Below, piece after piece: positions 1 to 5,827 of a DNA stretch of 7,291 nucleotides. The stretch comes from an uncultured Bacilli bacterium (GTDB taxonomy: Bacteria; Bacillota_I; Bacilli_A; RFN20; CAG-631): assembly GCA_934215405.1 (NCBI GenBank), contig CAKPZU010000108.1, forward strand, positions 1 through 7,291. Reading direction: 5' to 3'. Both the position numbers and the translations under genes were made by a program. The notes under the pieces are model-generated. The model was not told where the DNA came from. It ran no database searches and worked only from the letters and a program-made list of their open reading frames with translations. The number at the start of each line of letters is the position of its first letter. Positions within the stretch are counted from its first letter, which is position 1.

Positions 1-1
1 G

Positions 2-496
2 CTACAGGATGTCTTTATCTTTTCTGGAACTATTAAAAGTAATATAGTTTTAAGAGATGATAATATAACTGATGAGGAGGTTTTAAAGGCTTGCGATTAT
101 GTAAATGCTACTCATTTTATTAATAAGCTAGAAAAAGGAATTTATGAAGAGGTAAGAGAAAGAGGTAATAATTTTTCAAGTGGACAAAGTCAATTGATTT
201 CCTTTGCAAGAACAATAGTTCATAAGCCTGAAATTATGATATTAGATGAGGCAACTGCTAATATCGATACAGAAACTGAGGTATTAATACAAGACTCATT
301 AGAAAAAATGATGAATATAGGAACGATGATTATAGTAGCACATAGATTATCAACAATTCAGCACGCTAATAATATAATTGTTTTGTCGCATGGAAAAATA
401 GTTGAACAAGGAAATCATCAAGAACTTTTAAAGAAAAAAGGAAGATATTATAAATTATATCAACTACAATTTAATAAGAAACAGTTGCTTAAATAA
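2..496 (+). CDS. ABC exporter ATPase/permease, C-terminal part (5' end outside window)
   Basis: This is the last 164 codons of a gene that begins before the window. It is the C-terminal half of a nucleotide-binding domain of an exporter-type ABC protein (fused membrane domain plus ATPase), which would hydrolyse ATP at the inner face of the membrane. Visible motifs, numbered from the first in-frame codon: Q-loop LQDVFIFSGTIKSNI at 1-15, ABC signature FSSGQ at 58-62, Walker B IMILDE at 78-83, D-loop around ATANID at 84-89, and switch histidine in IIVAHRLST at 111-119. The Q-loop wording and the FSSGQ form of the signature resemble the MdlB/YheH group of multidrug/lipid-type exporters, whose members often work as heterodimers; that subgroup call is inference. 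The apparent TTG start at 194 is an internal Leu codon, since the frame is open and homologous back to position 2. It ends in TAA, with no clear terminator before the next promoter. The substrate cannot be inferred. Confidence 0.93.
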   Translation, partial: LQDVFIFSGTIKSNIVLRDDNITDEEVLKACDYVNATHFINKLEKGIYEEVRERGNNFSSGQSQLISFARTIVHKPEIMILDEATANIDTETEVLIQDSLEKMMNIGTMIIVAHRLSTIQHANNIIVLSHGKIVEQGNHQELLKKKGRYYKLYQLQFNKKQLLK

Positions 497-503
497 TTAA
501 AAT

Positions 504-531
504 ATGACAATAATTGTAGAAAGTGTACAAT
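504..531 (+). promoter_or_regulatory. weak candidate promoter upstream of the binding-protein gene
   Basis: ATGACA (504-509) and TACAAT (526-531) are separated by 16 nt, a fair match to a sigma-A promoter. An 11-bp palindrome, ACAAT-A-ATTGT (507-517), lies between the boxes and could be a protein site. A better promoter lies downstream at 577-605, so this would be a secondary start at most. Confidence 0.3.
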
Positions 532-539
532 ATATTTTC

Positions 540-590
540 AAAAAAAAGGTAAAAAATTACCATTAACGAAAAAAAATTTACAAAAAAAAA
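540..590 (+). promoter_or_regulatory. A-tract region / possible UP element and curved DNA, with small dyad
   Basis: Four runs of adenines (540-547, 551-556, 569-576, 582-590) sit upstream of and within the 577-605 promoter. The first three have centres about 10 and 19 bp apart, close to helical phasing, which favours DNA curvature. The run at 569-576 directly abuts the -35 box, where an UP element would contact the RNA polymerase alpha subunit. Embedded here is a perfect dyad, GGTAA-AAAA-TTACC (548-561), which may be a small operator or just a weak hairpin. Curvature and promoter boosting are inferred from sequence only. Confidence 0.4.
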
Positions 591-605
591 TATTTCAATT
601 ATAAT
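577..605 (+). promoter_or_regulatory. sigma-A-type promoter of the solute-binding lipoprotein gene
   Basis: The -35 box TTTACA (577-582) and a perfect -10 box TATAAT (600-605) are separated by the ideal 17 nt. Transcription would start near 612, giving a leader of about 35 nt. That leader contains two Shine-Dalgarno-like elements: AAGGAG (614-619), which has no suitable start codon after it, and AAAGGAGG (632-639), which serves the ATG at 646. This is the best promoter match seen in the window. Confidence 0.75.
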
Positions 606-645
606 AATACTTGAAGGAGCATATAGGCTATAAAGGAGGTTATTT

Positions 646-2670
646 ATGAAAAATAAAAAATTAATAATGCTTAGTTTAATTCCACTTCTTGCAACTACAA
701 TCTCAAGCTGTGGAGACAAAAACGACGAAAGCTCTTCAGAAATTGAATATAGCTTTTCACAAGAAGAGGAAGTTTTAAAGATGATTCCGCAAGAGGTTTT
801 AAATGCAAATGCGGAAATTGATTTATTAGTTTACATTGAAGGTCAAGAAGGTACTATAAACGATATCGGTAATTATTCAAATGATCCAAACGACACTGGA
901 AGAAAATGGCATCCAAAAGATGTTTCATCACATGAAATGGTTAGATGGTTTGCTACTGCTAGTGCTTTTAAAAAGATTGCTCCAGGCGTTAAAATTAATT
1001 TGAAATTTACTTCTATTGATAGATATAATAATAAGATTAAAGAATATTATGATGCAACAGGACATCTACCAGAATTAATGTGGGGTGTTGACCATGTTGT
1101 TGAAATGCTACAAAAGGGATATTGTACTGATTTATCAGAATACTCAAGTTCTGAATATTATCAAGCTTATAATGAATACTTTATGTCAAGATTCAATTTT
1201 GGTAATTGTCAAGCTGCTTTCCCAATTTCAGCTGAGCCTTGGGGTGTATTTGTTAATTTAGATATTTTAGAAGATCCATCTAATCCAGTTGTTACTCGTG
1301 TATTTGAAGATGGTTATTGTACTGATGAATATAAAGAATGGGTTGACAATTTAACAATTGATACATTTACTGATGCTGTTAAGAAGACAAATAATGCACA
1401 GCATGCTGGCTTATCAAAGGTTGTTGAATATTTTACATCTTATGCAATGGCATCAATTAACGAGTCATTTATTAGAGATGGTAAAATTGATTTAACAAGT
1501 GAAGCTGTAAAAGCTAAGCTTCAAAACATGCTTACAAAGGAAAATGAATTATCTCAATATTGTACATATGTATATGATAAGAATTCAACAGGAAGAGATA
1601 ATAAGCAAGGATTCAATGTTCAAAACTGGCACTCAACACAAGATTTTGCTTTAGACCATGAATGTACATTCTTTGCTGAATCACCATGGGCATTACCAAT
1701 GGTTTCTCAATACATTAATTCTGCTGTAGAAGAAGACGACAAAGGCTTGCCAAGAACTGATGATGATGGAAATTATATTCCTAACATGGCTGCAAGAAAT
1801 ACAAAGGTTGACTTTTTACCTTATCCAAAGGCTGATGCAGATTCAGATGCATACACAGGTATTGCTGTTGAAGGTATGGTAATTGGAAATCAATTTAGAA
1901 TGGAAAATGGCCAAAAGGTTCCAACACAAAAGGATGCTAAGCTAAAGCAAGATATTGCTGCTTACTTTACAATGTTTTCAAATCTAGACCCACGTGCATT
2001 AAAGGAAAGAACACTAATTAAATACATCTTTAATGGCCAAGAATTCTCTGGAAGCTTATCTTTACCATTAATTAAGCAAAACTTCAAATTCTCATGGCAA
2101 AATGATCCTGAAAAGGTTGAATTAATGGGTGGCGACCCATCTAAAGATTTTGATGATAACTGGTCATATCAATTATCTGAATGGTTTAAACTTTATAAAG
2201 TATATTTAACAAATGACGATGAACCAGATGTTACAAACTTTACAAATATGACATATGGACTTGTTAAAATGCTAGATAGCATTTACGCTCTTGAAAATGT
2301 TGGCGATGAATCTGATAACTATGTAAGATGTCTAAATTATTGGAACGAGCCAGTAAAAATTGAAGTTGATGGCGTTGAAAAAGGTATTTTCGATAAATGG
2401 CAAAGCAGATTTACAACATTTAGAGAAGAAGCTACTGATGAAAATGGAGAGACTTATTATACTAACGTTATCGGTACAGATACTTATGTTGGTACAATTA
2501 TGGACCGTTTATCTGAAATGGAAGAATACATTAATAGCAATTCTCAAAAAGCATGGGCATATTTATCTGAATTAGTTAATACAATGTATTATGATGAAGA
2601 TGGTAATCCATTATATCCAGATATCACTGATAGAGATATTAGAAATCATTACGAGGGCTCTCGCTATTAA
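646..2670 (+). CDS. extracellular solute-binding lipoprotein (ABC importer type, probably sugar)
   Basis: A 674-residue secreted lipoprotein. Residues 1-22 are a lipoprotein signal peptide: KNKK basic start, hydrophobic stretch, and lipobox ISSC with Cys22 as the expected lipidated residue. An acidic, serine-rich linker follows. The body resembles family 1 solute-binding proteins: AFKKIAPGVKINL (107-119), ATGHLPELMWG (137-147), DLSEY (162-166) and PISAEPWGVFVN (193-204) match the usual order of lobe-I motifs. Many Trp and Tyr residues suit a carbohydrate ligand, but this is inference. It is much longer than MalE-type proteins (about 400 residues), and the extra C-terminal third is not recognised. 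ATG 646 is supported by AAAGGAGG six nt upstream of it (measured from the GGAGG core). It is transcribed alone from its own promoter and closed by a strong terminator. No MalF/MalG-type permeases or importer ATPase adjoin it, so it must use partners elsewhere or have another role. Confidence 0.85.
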   Translation: MKNKKLIMLSLIPLLATTISSCGDKNDESSSEIEYSFSQEEEVLKMIPQEVLNANAEIDLLVYIEGQEGTINDIGNYSNDPNDTGRKWHPKDVSSHEMVRWFATASAFKKIAPGVKINLKFTSIDRYNNKIKEYYDATGHLPELMWGVDHVVEMLQKGYCTDLSEYSSSEYYQAYNEYFMSRFNFGNCQAAFPISAEPWGVFVNLDILEDPSNPVVTRVFEDGYCTDEYKEWVDNLTIDTFTDAVKKTNNAQHAGLSKVVEYFTSYAMASINESFIRDGKIDLTSEAVKAKLQNMLTKENELSQYCTYVYDKNSTGRDNKQGFNVQNWHSTQDFALDHECTFFAESPWALPMVSQYINSAVEEDDKGLPRTDDDGNYIPNMAARNTKVDFLPYPKADADSDAYTGIAVEGMVIGNQFRMENGQKVPTQKDAKLKQDIAAYFTMFSNLDPRALKERTLIKYIFNGQEFSGSLSLPLIKQNFKFSWQNDPEKVELMGGDPSKDFDDNWSYQLSEWFKLYKVYLTNDDEPDVTNFTNMTYGLVKMLDSIYALENVGDESDNYVRCLNYWNEPVKIEVDGVEKGIFDKWQSRFTTFREEATDENGETYYTNVIGTDTYVGTIMDRLSEMEEYINSNSQKAWAYLSELVNTMYYDEDGNPLYPDITDRDIRNHYEGSRY

Positions 2671-2681
2671 TTAAAGCTAAT

Positions 2682-2722
2682 AGAAGGTGCATGAAAAATT
2701 ATGCATCTTCTTTTTTTCTTTT
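2682..2722 (+). terminator. intrinsic terminator after the binding-protein gene
   Basis: An 11-bp stem, AGAAGGTGCAT (2682-2692) with ATGCATCTTCT (2701-2711), pairs fully apart from one G-U. It has an 8-nt A/T loop and is followed by a T-rich tail (seven T, C, four T) to 2722. It starts 12 nt after the stop codon of the lipoprotein gene and separates it from the permease. Confidence 0.9.
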
Positions 2723-2738
2723 AAATTAAAAATTATTA

Positions 2739-2780
2739 TTTTCATTATTATAAAATAGTAGTATAATTTTCAAGCGGAGG
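2739..2780 (+). promoter_or_regulatory. promoter and RBS of the membrane permease gene
   Basis: A perfect -10 box TATAAT (2762-2767) lies 17 nt after a weak -35 TTTTCA (2739-2744). The ribosome site GGAGG (2776-2780) lies five nt before ATG 2786. The expected start near 2774 would leave a leader of only about a dozen nt, beginning almost at the Shine-Dalgarno. That is short but usable; a start further upstream from the TATAAA at 2750 is an alternative. Confidence 0.5.
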
Positions 2781-2785
2781 CTATT

Positions 2786-4081
2786 ATGAGTGGCGTATTA
2801 ATTATTTCTATTTTTACTTTTTTACTAATGTTTATTGCAATTCTTTTTGATTTCAAAATTAAGCTTTTTAAAGTTTCTTTAAGTGCTTATTGGGTAATAA
2901 CATCATTAGCTGCAATATTATTAGTTTGCTTACGAAAAGTAAAAATAGAAGAAATAGTTGCTATTTTAACAAATAATTCTTCTATAAATCCTTTAAAAAT
3001 TATTATCTTATTTTTTTCAATGAGCTTTATTTCAATTTTTTTAGATAAGGCTGGCTTTTTTAATGTTGTCGCAGCATATTGTATAAATAAGGCTAAATCT
3101 AATCAATTTAAGATATTTACAATTTTATATTTTGCAATTTCTATATTGACAGTTTTTACAAGTAATGACATTATTATTTTGACATTTACTCCTTTTATTT
3201 GCTATTTTTGTAAAAATTTAAATATTAATCCAACTCCATATTTAATTAGTGAATTTGTTGCGGCAAATACTCTTTCGATGGCTTTAATTATTGGTAATCC
3301 AACAAATATATACTTATCCTTAAATGCTAATATTGATTTTATTACATATTTTAATAAAATGTTTTTCTTATCAATACTTGTGTGCTTTATAGCTTATTTT
3401 TTAATGCTTTTAGTATTTAAAAGATTATTAAAAGTTAAAATAGAAAGTAAAGAAATAAGCTTAACTATCAATAATAAATTTTATATAATTGTTGGATTAC
3501 TATTTTTAATAATTGCCACAATTTTGATGGCAGTTAGCTCATATATAAATATTCCAATGTACTTAATATCTTTTTCTTGTGCAATTGCTTTATTATTTAT
3601 TGTATTATTTTACAATCTAATTAATAAAAAGCATGATTATATAATAGTAAAATCCTTAAGGAAAATACCTTATGAATTATTTTTCTTTTTAATTTCAATG
3701 GTTGTTATTATTTTATCAATGAATAATTGTAATATTGTTTCAACAATTTCTTCTTTTTTAAGTGAGAAAAATTCTTCCTTGTTAATTGGATACTCCTCAT
3801 TTTTTATGTGTAGCATAATGAATAATATCCCAATGTCTATTCTATATTCAAATATTTTTAGCTATAATGCTTTTCCTTATAATGCAATTTATTGCTGTAT
3901 AATTTCAAGTAATATTGGAGCTTTATTCACTCCACTTGGGGCATTAGCAGGAATAATGTTTTTAAACATTATTAAAAGCTTCGAAATAAAGAACTTTACA
4001 TTTAAAACATTTATAAAATATTGTATGCCACTTTCACTTATTTTACTAAGTATTTCTTTTTTATTGCTAGCTATTGCTTAA
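2786..4081 (+). CDS. ArsB/NhaD-type ion transporter superfamily permease
   Basis: A 431-residue, very hydrophobic integral membrane protein with roughly ten to twelve membrane segments and short charged loops (for example 212-225 and 280-295). It shows the two-fold repeated architecture of the ArsB/NhaD/SLC13-like ion transporter superfamily: TSNDIIILTFTP (125-136, like the TNDxxxLxLTP motif) and IGNPTN (169-174, like GNPxN) in the first half; IPYELFFFLISM (294-305), MNNIP (345-349) and SNIGALFTPLGALAG (375-389) in the second. Members export arsenite, exchange Na+/H+ or take up dicarboxylates. The substrate cannot be told from the sequence, and no arsR, arsC or arsA neighbour supports arsenic. 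Its length is normal for the family and the start is supported by GGAGG upstream. Its last 11 nt overlap the convergent CotE-family gene, and no terminator lies in the non-coding DNA because there is none. Confidence 0.82.
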   Translation: MSGVLIISIFTFLLMFIAILFDFKIKLFKVSLSAYWVITSLAAILLVCLRKVKIEEIVAILTNNSSINPLKIIILFFSMSFISIFLDKAGFFNVVAAYCINKAKSNQFKIFTILYFAISILTVFTSNDIIILTFTPFICYFCKNLNINPTPYLISEFVAANTLSMALIIGNPTNIYLSLNANIDFITYFNKMFFLSILVCFIAYFLMLLVFKRLLKVKIESKEISLTINNKFYIIVGLLFLIIATILMAVSSYINIPMYLISFSCAIALLFIVLFYNLINKKHDYIIVKSLRKIPYELFFFLISMVVIILSMNNCNIVSTISSFLSEKNSSLLIGYSSFFMCSIMNNIPMSILYSNIFSYNAFPYNAIYCCIISSNIGALFTPLGALAGIMFLNIIKSFEIKNFTFKTFIKYCMPLSLILLSISFLLLAIA

Positions 4082-4574
4082 GCTCTTTTACGTAATTTGT
4101 ATTAATTTTTTGATCAATTATTACGTCATCAATTTTAACCTTTAGCTTTGTTTCGCCAATAATATCTATTTCATATTTTCGTTTAATGTTTATACTAATT
4201 TTATTGCCCTCAAATTTCATTTCTGTACAGCTAGGTGGAATGCTAACATAATGCTTTATTTCCGTTTTATCATCGATTTCAATTTTTTCTACTGTAAATT
4301 CATATGGTATTAAATCACAAAAATCATAGATATTATCGCATATTGCACATTTAGTATTATTATCAAAGCTATACCAATAGTATACTTGATAGGAGCCGTT
4401 AATATAAATGTCTTGGTTCTTAACGACTACATTATGGATATGATTTAAAACATAGCAACCTAAAACCTTTGAAATACTATCTTGTACTAGTATTTCTTTT
4501 GAATCGTTTATTTCTTTTGAGCCATTTGCAATAATGGCCTTTGTTAATATTTCTCGATACAAATAAATCACCAT
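4071..4574 (-). CDS. cotE: CotE-family (outer spore coat morphogenetic) protein, lacking acidic tail
   Basis: A 167-residue soluble protein matching the core of Bacillus CotE, the morphogenetic protein that builds the outer spore coat. From memory of that family: YREILTKAI (6-14; CotE YREIITKAV), VLGCYVLNH (37-45; ILGCWIINH), GSYQVYYWYSFDNNTK (60-75; a G-Y-D-I-N-V-W-Y-S...NTK pattern), a Pro-x-Cys segment at 114-116, and EIDIIGETKLKV (135-146; AEVVGETKVVV). Cys40 and Cys116 correspond to CotE cysteines; Cys76, 79 and 86 are extra. The long Glu/Asp-rich C-terminal tail of Bacillus CotE is absent, the protein ending in VKELKQ. The ATG at 4574 lies directly after a terminator T-run with no Shine-Dalgarno. 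A TTG at 4562, preceded by GGTGA, would give MYREILTKAI, closer to the CotE N terminus. It sits downstream of an XRE gene, not next to mutS-mutL as in Bacillus. Whether the organism sporulates is unknown. Confidence 0.8.
   Translation of the reverse strand: MVIYLYREILTKAIIANGSKEINDSKEILVQDSISKVLGCYVLNHIHNVVVKNQDIYINGSYQVYYWYSFDNNTKCAICDNIYDFCDLIPYEFTVEKIEIDDKTEIKHYVSIPPSCTEMKFEGNKISINIKRKYEIDIIGETKLKVKIDDVIIDQKINTNYVKELKQ
4568..4572 (-). promoter_or_regulatory. GGTGA Shine-Dalgarno-like element suggesting a TTG start for cotE
   Basis: On the minus strand GGTGA (4572 to 4568) overlaps the ATG and GTG codons of the longest reading frame, and stands five nt before an in-frame TTG (4562-4560). 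It pairs with the 3' end of 16S rRNA (UCACC), the same part used by the AGGTGA site of uppP. If used, the protein is four residues shorter and begins MYREI. The choice of start is uncertain. Confidence 0.4.
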
Positions 4575-4575
4575 T

Positions 4576-4609
4576 AAAAAATATGCATAATAAGCTAATT
4601 ATTATGCAC
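4576..4609 (-). terminator. intrinsic terminator between the XRE gene and cotE
   Basis: On the minus strand a perfect 10-bp stem, TGCATAATAA (4608-4599) with TTATTATGCA (4593-4584), and an extra G-U pair at the base closes a 5-nt loop, followed by TATTTTTT (U-run at 4581-4576). The upstream arm encodes the last residues of the XRE protein and its TAG stop lies in the loop, so the terminator is built into the gene's end. The T-run touches the cotE start codon, so no separate cotE promoter is obvious and cotE may depend on read-through. The plus strand after the stem is also T-rich, so it could work in both directions. Confidence 0.8.
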
Positions 4610-4885
4610 TTTCTTTTTGGTTTTTATTAAAATATTTCTATTATCATTGTTTTTATAAAAAATAGTATTAATACCATTTATATAAAAAATATTATATGCC
4701 ATAGTAGCGTCTAAATCAAAAAAGCTTATTAATTTAATAATCTCATATTGAGTAAATGGAGCATTACCATTTTCTTTTTCACGATAATTTCGTAGGCTTA
4801 TTCCAATGATTTTTGCAAACTCCTCTTGTGTTATTCTTTTTGATTTTCTTAATGCCTTAATTGTTGATGGAGAATCACATTTCAT
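4595..4885 (-). CDS. small XRE-family helix-turn-helix DNA-binding regulator
   Basis: A 96-residue protein with an N-terminal XRE/Cro-type domain at about 7-57: IKALRKSKRITQEEFAKI, then IGISLRNYREKENG as turn plus recognition helix with the usual E-N-G end, then a segment ending SFFDLD. The remaining 40 residues hold an aromatic stretch (NIFYINGINTIFY) and a very basic tail (KTKKKVHNN) not recognised as a known domain; they may serve dimerisation. Members bind DNA as dimers and usually repress; the target here is unknown. ATG 4885 is preceded by AAGGAG (4902-4897) at a rather long 11 nt, with no better in-frame start between. A tandem dyad covers that ribosome site and the -10 box, suggesting autoregulation. 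uppP ends 77 nt upstream and cotE follows after the terminator. A phage or toxin-antitoxin origin is possible, but no partner supports it. Confidence 0.82.
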   Translation of the reverse strand: MKCDSPSTIKALRKSKRITQEEFAKIIGISLRNYREKENGNAPFTQYEIIKLISFFDLDATMAYNIFYINGINTIFYKNNDNRNILIKTKKKVHNN

Positions 4886-4899
4886 GGTATATACAACTC

Positions 4900-4932
4900 C
4901 TTATTTATAAATATTTTAACATTATAAATAAG
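4900..4932 (-). promoter_or_regulatory. tandem dyad (candidate operator) over the XRE promoter and RBS
   Basis: A perfect 11-bp inverted repeat, CTTATTTATAA (4900-4910) and TTATAAATAAG (4922-4932), has an 11-nt spacer. Each arm is also a palindrome of the form TTATnnATAA, at 4901-4910 and 4922-4931, offset by 21 bp, about two helical turns, as expected for two dimers of an HTH repressor on one DNA face. On the minus strand the left copy contains the only good -10 box, TATAAT (4926-4921), and the right copy overlaps the XRE ribosome site AAGGAG (4902-4897). No convincing -35 box was found at 16-18 nt. As RNA the same repeat could form a hairpin hiding part of the ribosome site. Confidence 0.5.
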
Positions 4933-4962
4933 ATATTTCAAATAAATAAAGGTAAATTCTTA

Positions 4963-5769
4963 CTAAAAATACATTAATATAAAAAAGGAAATAGCTAATA
5001 AATAAATTGGAAAAAAGTGCTTTATTCTTTTAGATTTGTAATTGAAAAATAGCTTTAAGGCTAGATATGTAAATAAAAATGCAAAAAGCATAGAAATTAA
5101 ATATAGAATAGTTGCTTCATTAAAAAAAATTTTTTCTTTAATTAAAGAAATTAAAGTTGAGCCAAATGAAACAACAATTAATAAATAGAATGAAAATTTT
5201 TTAGCATAATTGTCCTTTAATTTAGCTAATCTACCTCCAAATAATGTCATTCCACTACGAGAAATTCCAGGGAAAATGGCTAGTGATTGAAAAATTCCAG
5301 TAATAAAGGTGTTTTTTAGGTTGTATTCAACCTGCTTTTTGATGCTAATAGTGTTATGTATAAATAAAATTAAAGCAGTGATAGTAAAGTTTATAGCAAT
5401 TAAATAAACGCTATTGAATGCGCCTTCAATAAAATCATTTAAGAAAAAACCAACAATAGCTGCAGGAAGTGAAGCTACTATTAAATAAATTATTATTTTA
5501 GCTTCATTTATATATTTATTCTCTTTTTTAAAAATATATTTAAATGAACCTAAAATTATATTTAAAATATCCTTTTTAAAAAATATAAGCAATGCTAATG
5601 AGCTTGCAAAATGTAAATATATTGTTATTTCAAGTTGGTTTTCAATATTAATGTTTAATAGCTTATATAAAATTGCTAAATGCCCACTACTACTTAATGG
5701 CAATATTTCTGTTAATCCTTGTATTATTCCTATAAGAATATATTTTAATAATAAAATAAAACTTTGCAT
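4963..5769 (-). CDS. uppP: undecaprenyl-diphosphatase UppP/BacA
   Basis: A 268-residue polytopic membrane enzyme that dephosphorylates undecaprenyl diphosphate to the monophosphate, recycling the lipid carrier for peptidoglycan and other envelope polymers; family members can confer bacitracin tolerance. Both signature regions are intact: QGLTEILPLSSSGH (17-30), with the catalytic-region Glu21, Ser27 and His30, and FPGISRSGMTLFGG (166-179), with Arg171. Between them LPAAIVGFFLNDFIE (101-115) is a typical family segment. Gln17 replaces the Glu of the E. coli protein, a substitution common in Gram-positive homologues. Its length is normal for the family (about 270). ATG 5769 is supported by AGGTGA four nt upstream. 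It lies 58 nt after rpe, on the same strand, with a hairpin over its start region; it could be co-transcribed with rsgA-rpe. Its presence argues that the organism retains a lipid-carrier-dependent cell envelope. Confidence 0.95.
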   Translation of the reverse strand: MQSFILLLKYILIGIIQGLTEILPLSSSGHLAILYKLLNINIENQLEITIYLHFASSLALLIFFKKDILNIILGSFKYIFKKENKYINEAKIIIYLIVASLPAAIVGFFLNDFIEGAFNSVYLIAINFTITALILFIHNTISIKKQVEYNLKNTFITGIFQSLAIFPGISRSGMTLFGGRLAKLKDNYAKKFSFYLLIVVSFGSTLISLIKEKIFFNEATILYLISMLFAFLFTYLALKLFFNYKSKRIKHFFPIYLLAISFFILMYF

Positions 5770-5799
5770 ATAATCACCTAATTAATGTGTATGCAAAGT
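5761..5799 (-). promoter_or_regulatory. hairpin over the uppP start: SD in loop, ATG in stem
   Basis: A perfect 10-bp inverted repeat, ACTTTGCATA (5761-5770) and TATGCAAAGT (5790-5799), encloses a 19-nt loop; three more pairs (5757-5759 with 5801-5803) extend it past one mismatch. In the minus-strand RNA the uppP ribosome site AGGTGA (5779-5774) is in the loop and the AUG (5769-5767) is inside the 3' arm. The arm is followed by TTTTATTTTATT, so the structure also resembles an intrinsic terminator for rpe with an unusually long loop. A role in translation control or attenuation is inference. Confidence 0.5.
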
Positions 5800-5818
5800 G
5801 TTAATTATTAATCACCTA
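5771..5818 (-). repeat. 10-bp direct repeat TAGGTGATTA in the rpe-uppP spacer
   Basis: On the minus strand TAGGTGATTA occurs at 5818-5809 and again at 5780-5771, a 38-nt offset. The second copy is the uppP ribosome binding site. The first has a similar Shine-Dalgarno-like core but is followed by stop codons and no ATG, so it does not mark a gene. It may be a small duplication or a decoy/standby ribosome site. Confidence 0.45.
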
Positions 5819-5827
5819 TAATATATT

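Noticed and set aside
194..496. Complete small ABC ATPase starting at TTG 194
   Set aside because: The same frame is open to position 2 and encodes the Q-loop and the first part of the signature motif upstream, so the TTG is an internal Leu codon.
622..632. Palindrome TATAG-G-CTATA in the lipoprotein mRNA leader
   Set aside because: A one-base loop cannot form a hairpin and the element is short; nothing else supports an operator there.
489..719. Minus-strand open frame of 76 codons over the promoter region and the start of the lipoprotein gene
   Set aside because: It lies antisense to the signal-peptide codons and the A-tract promoter, has no ribosome site, and its low-complexity Ile/Phe-rich product is what A+T-rich antisense DNA gives.
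2360..2575. Plus-strand open frame of 71 codons inside the lipoprotein gene
   Set aside because: It is an alternate-frame shadow fully inside a well-supported gene, without its own ribosome site or recognisable motifs.
4071..4885. XRE gene plus neighbouring small gene as a toxin-antitoxin pair
   Set aside because: The downstream gene matches the CotE family rather than any toxin fold I recognise, and a terminator separates the two, unlike typical overlapping toxin-antitoxin pairs.
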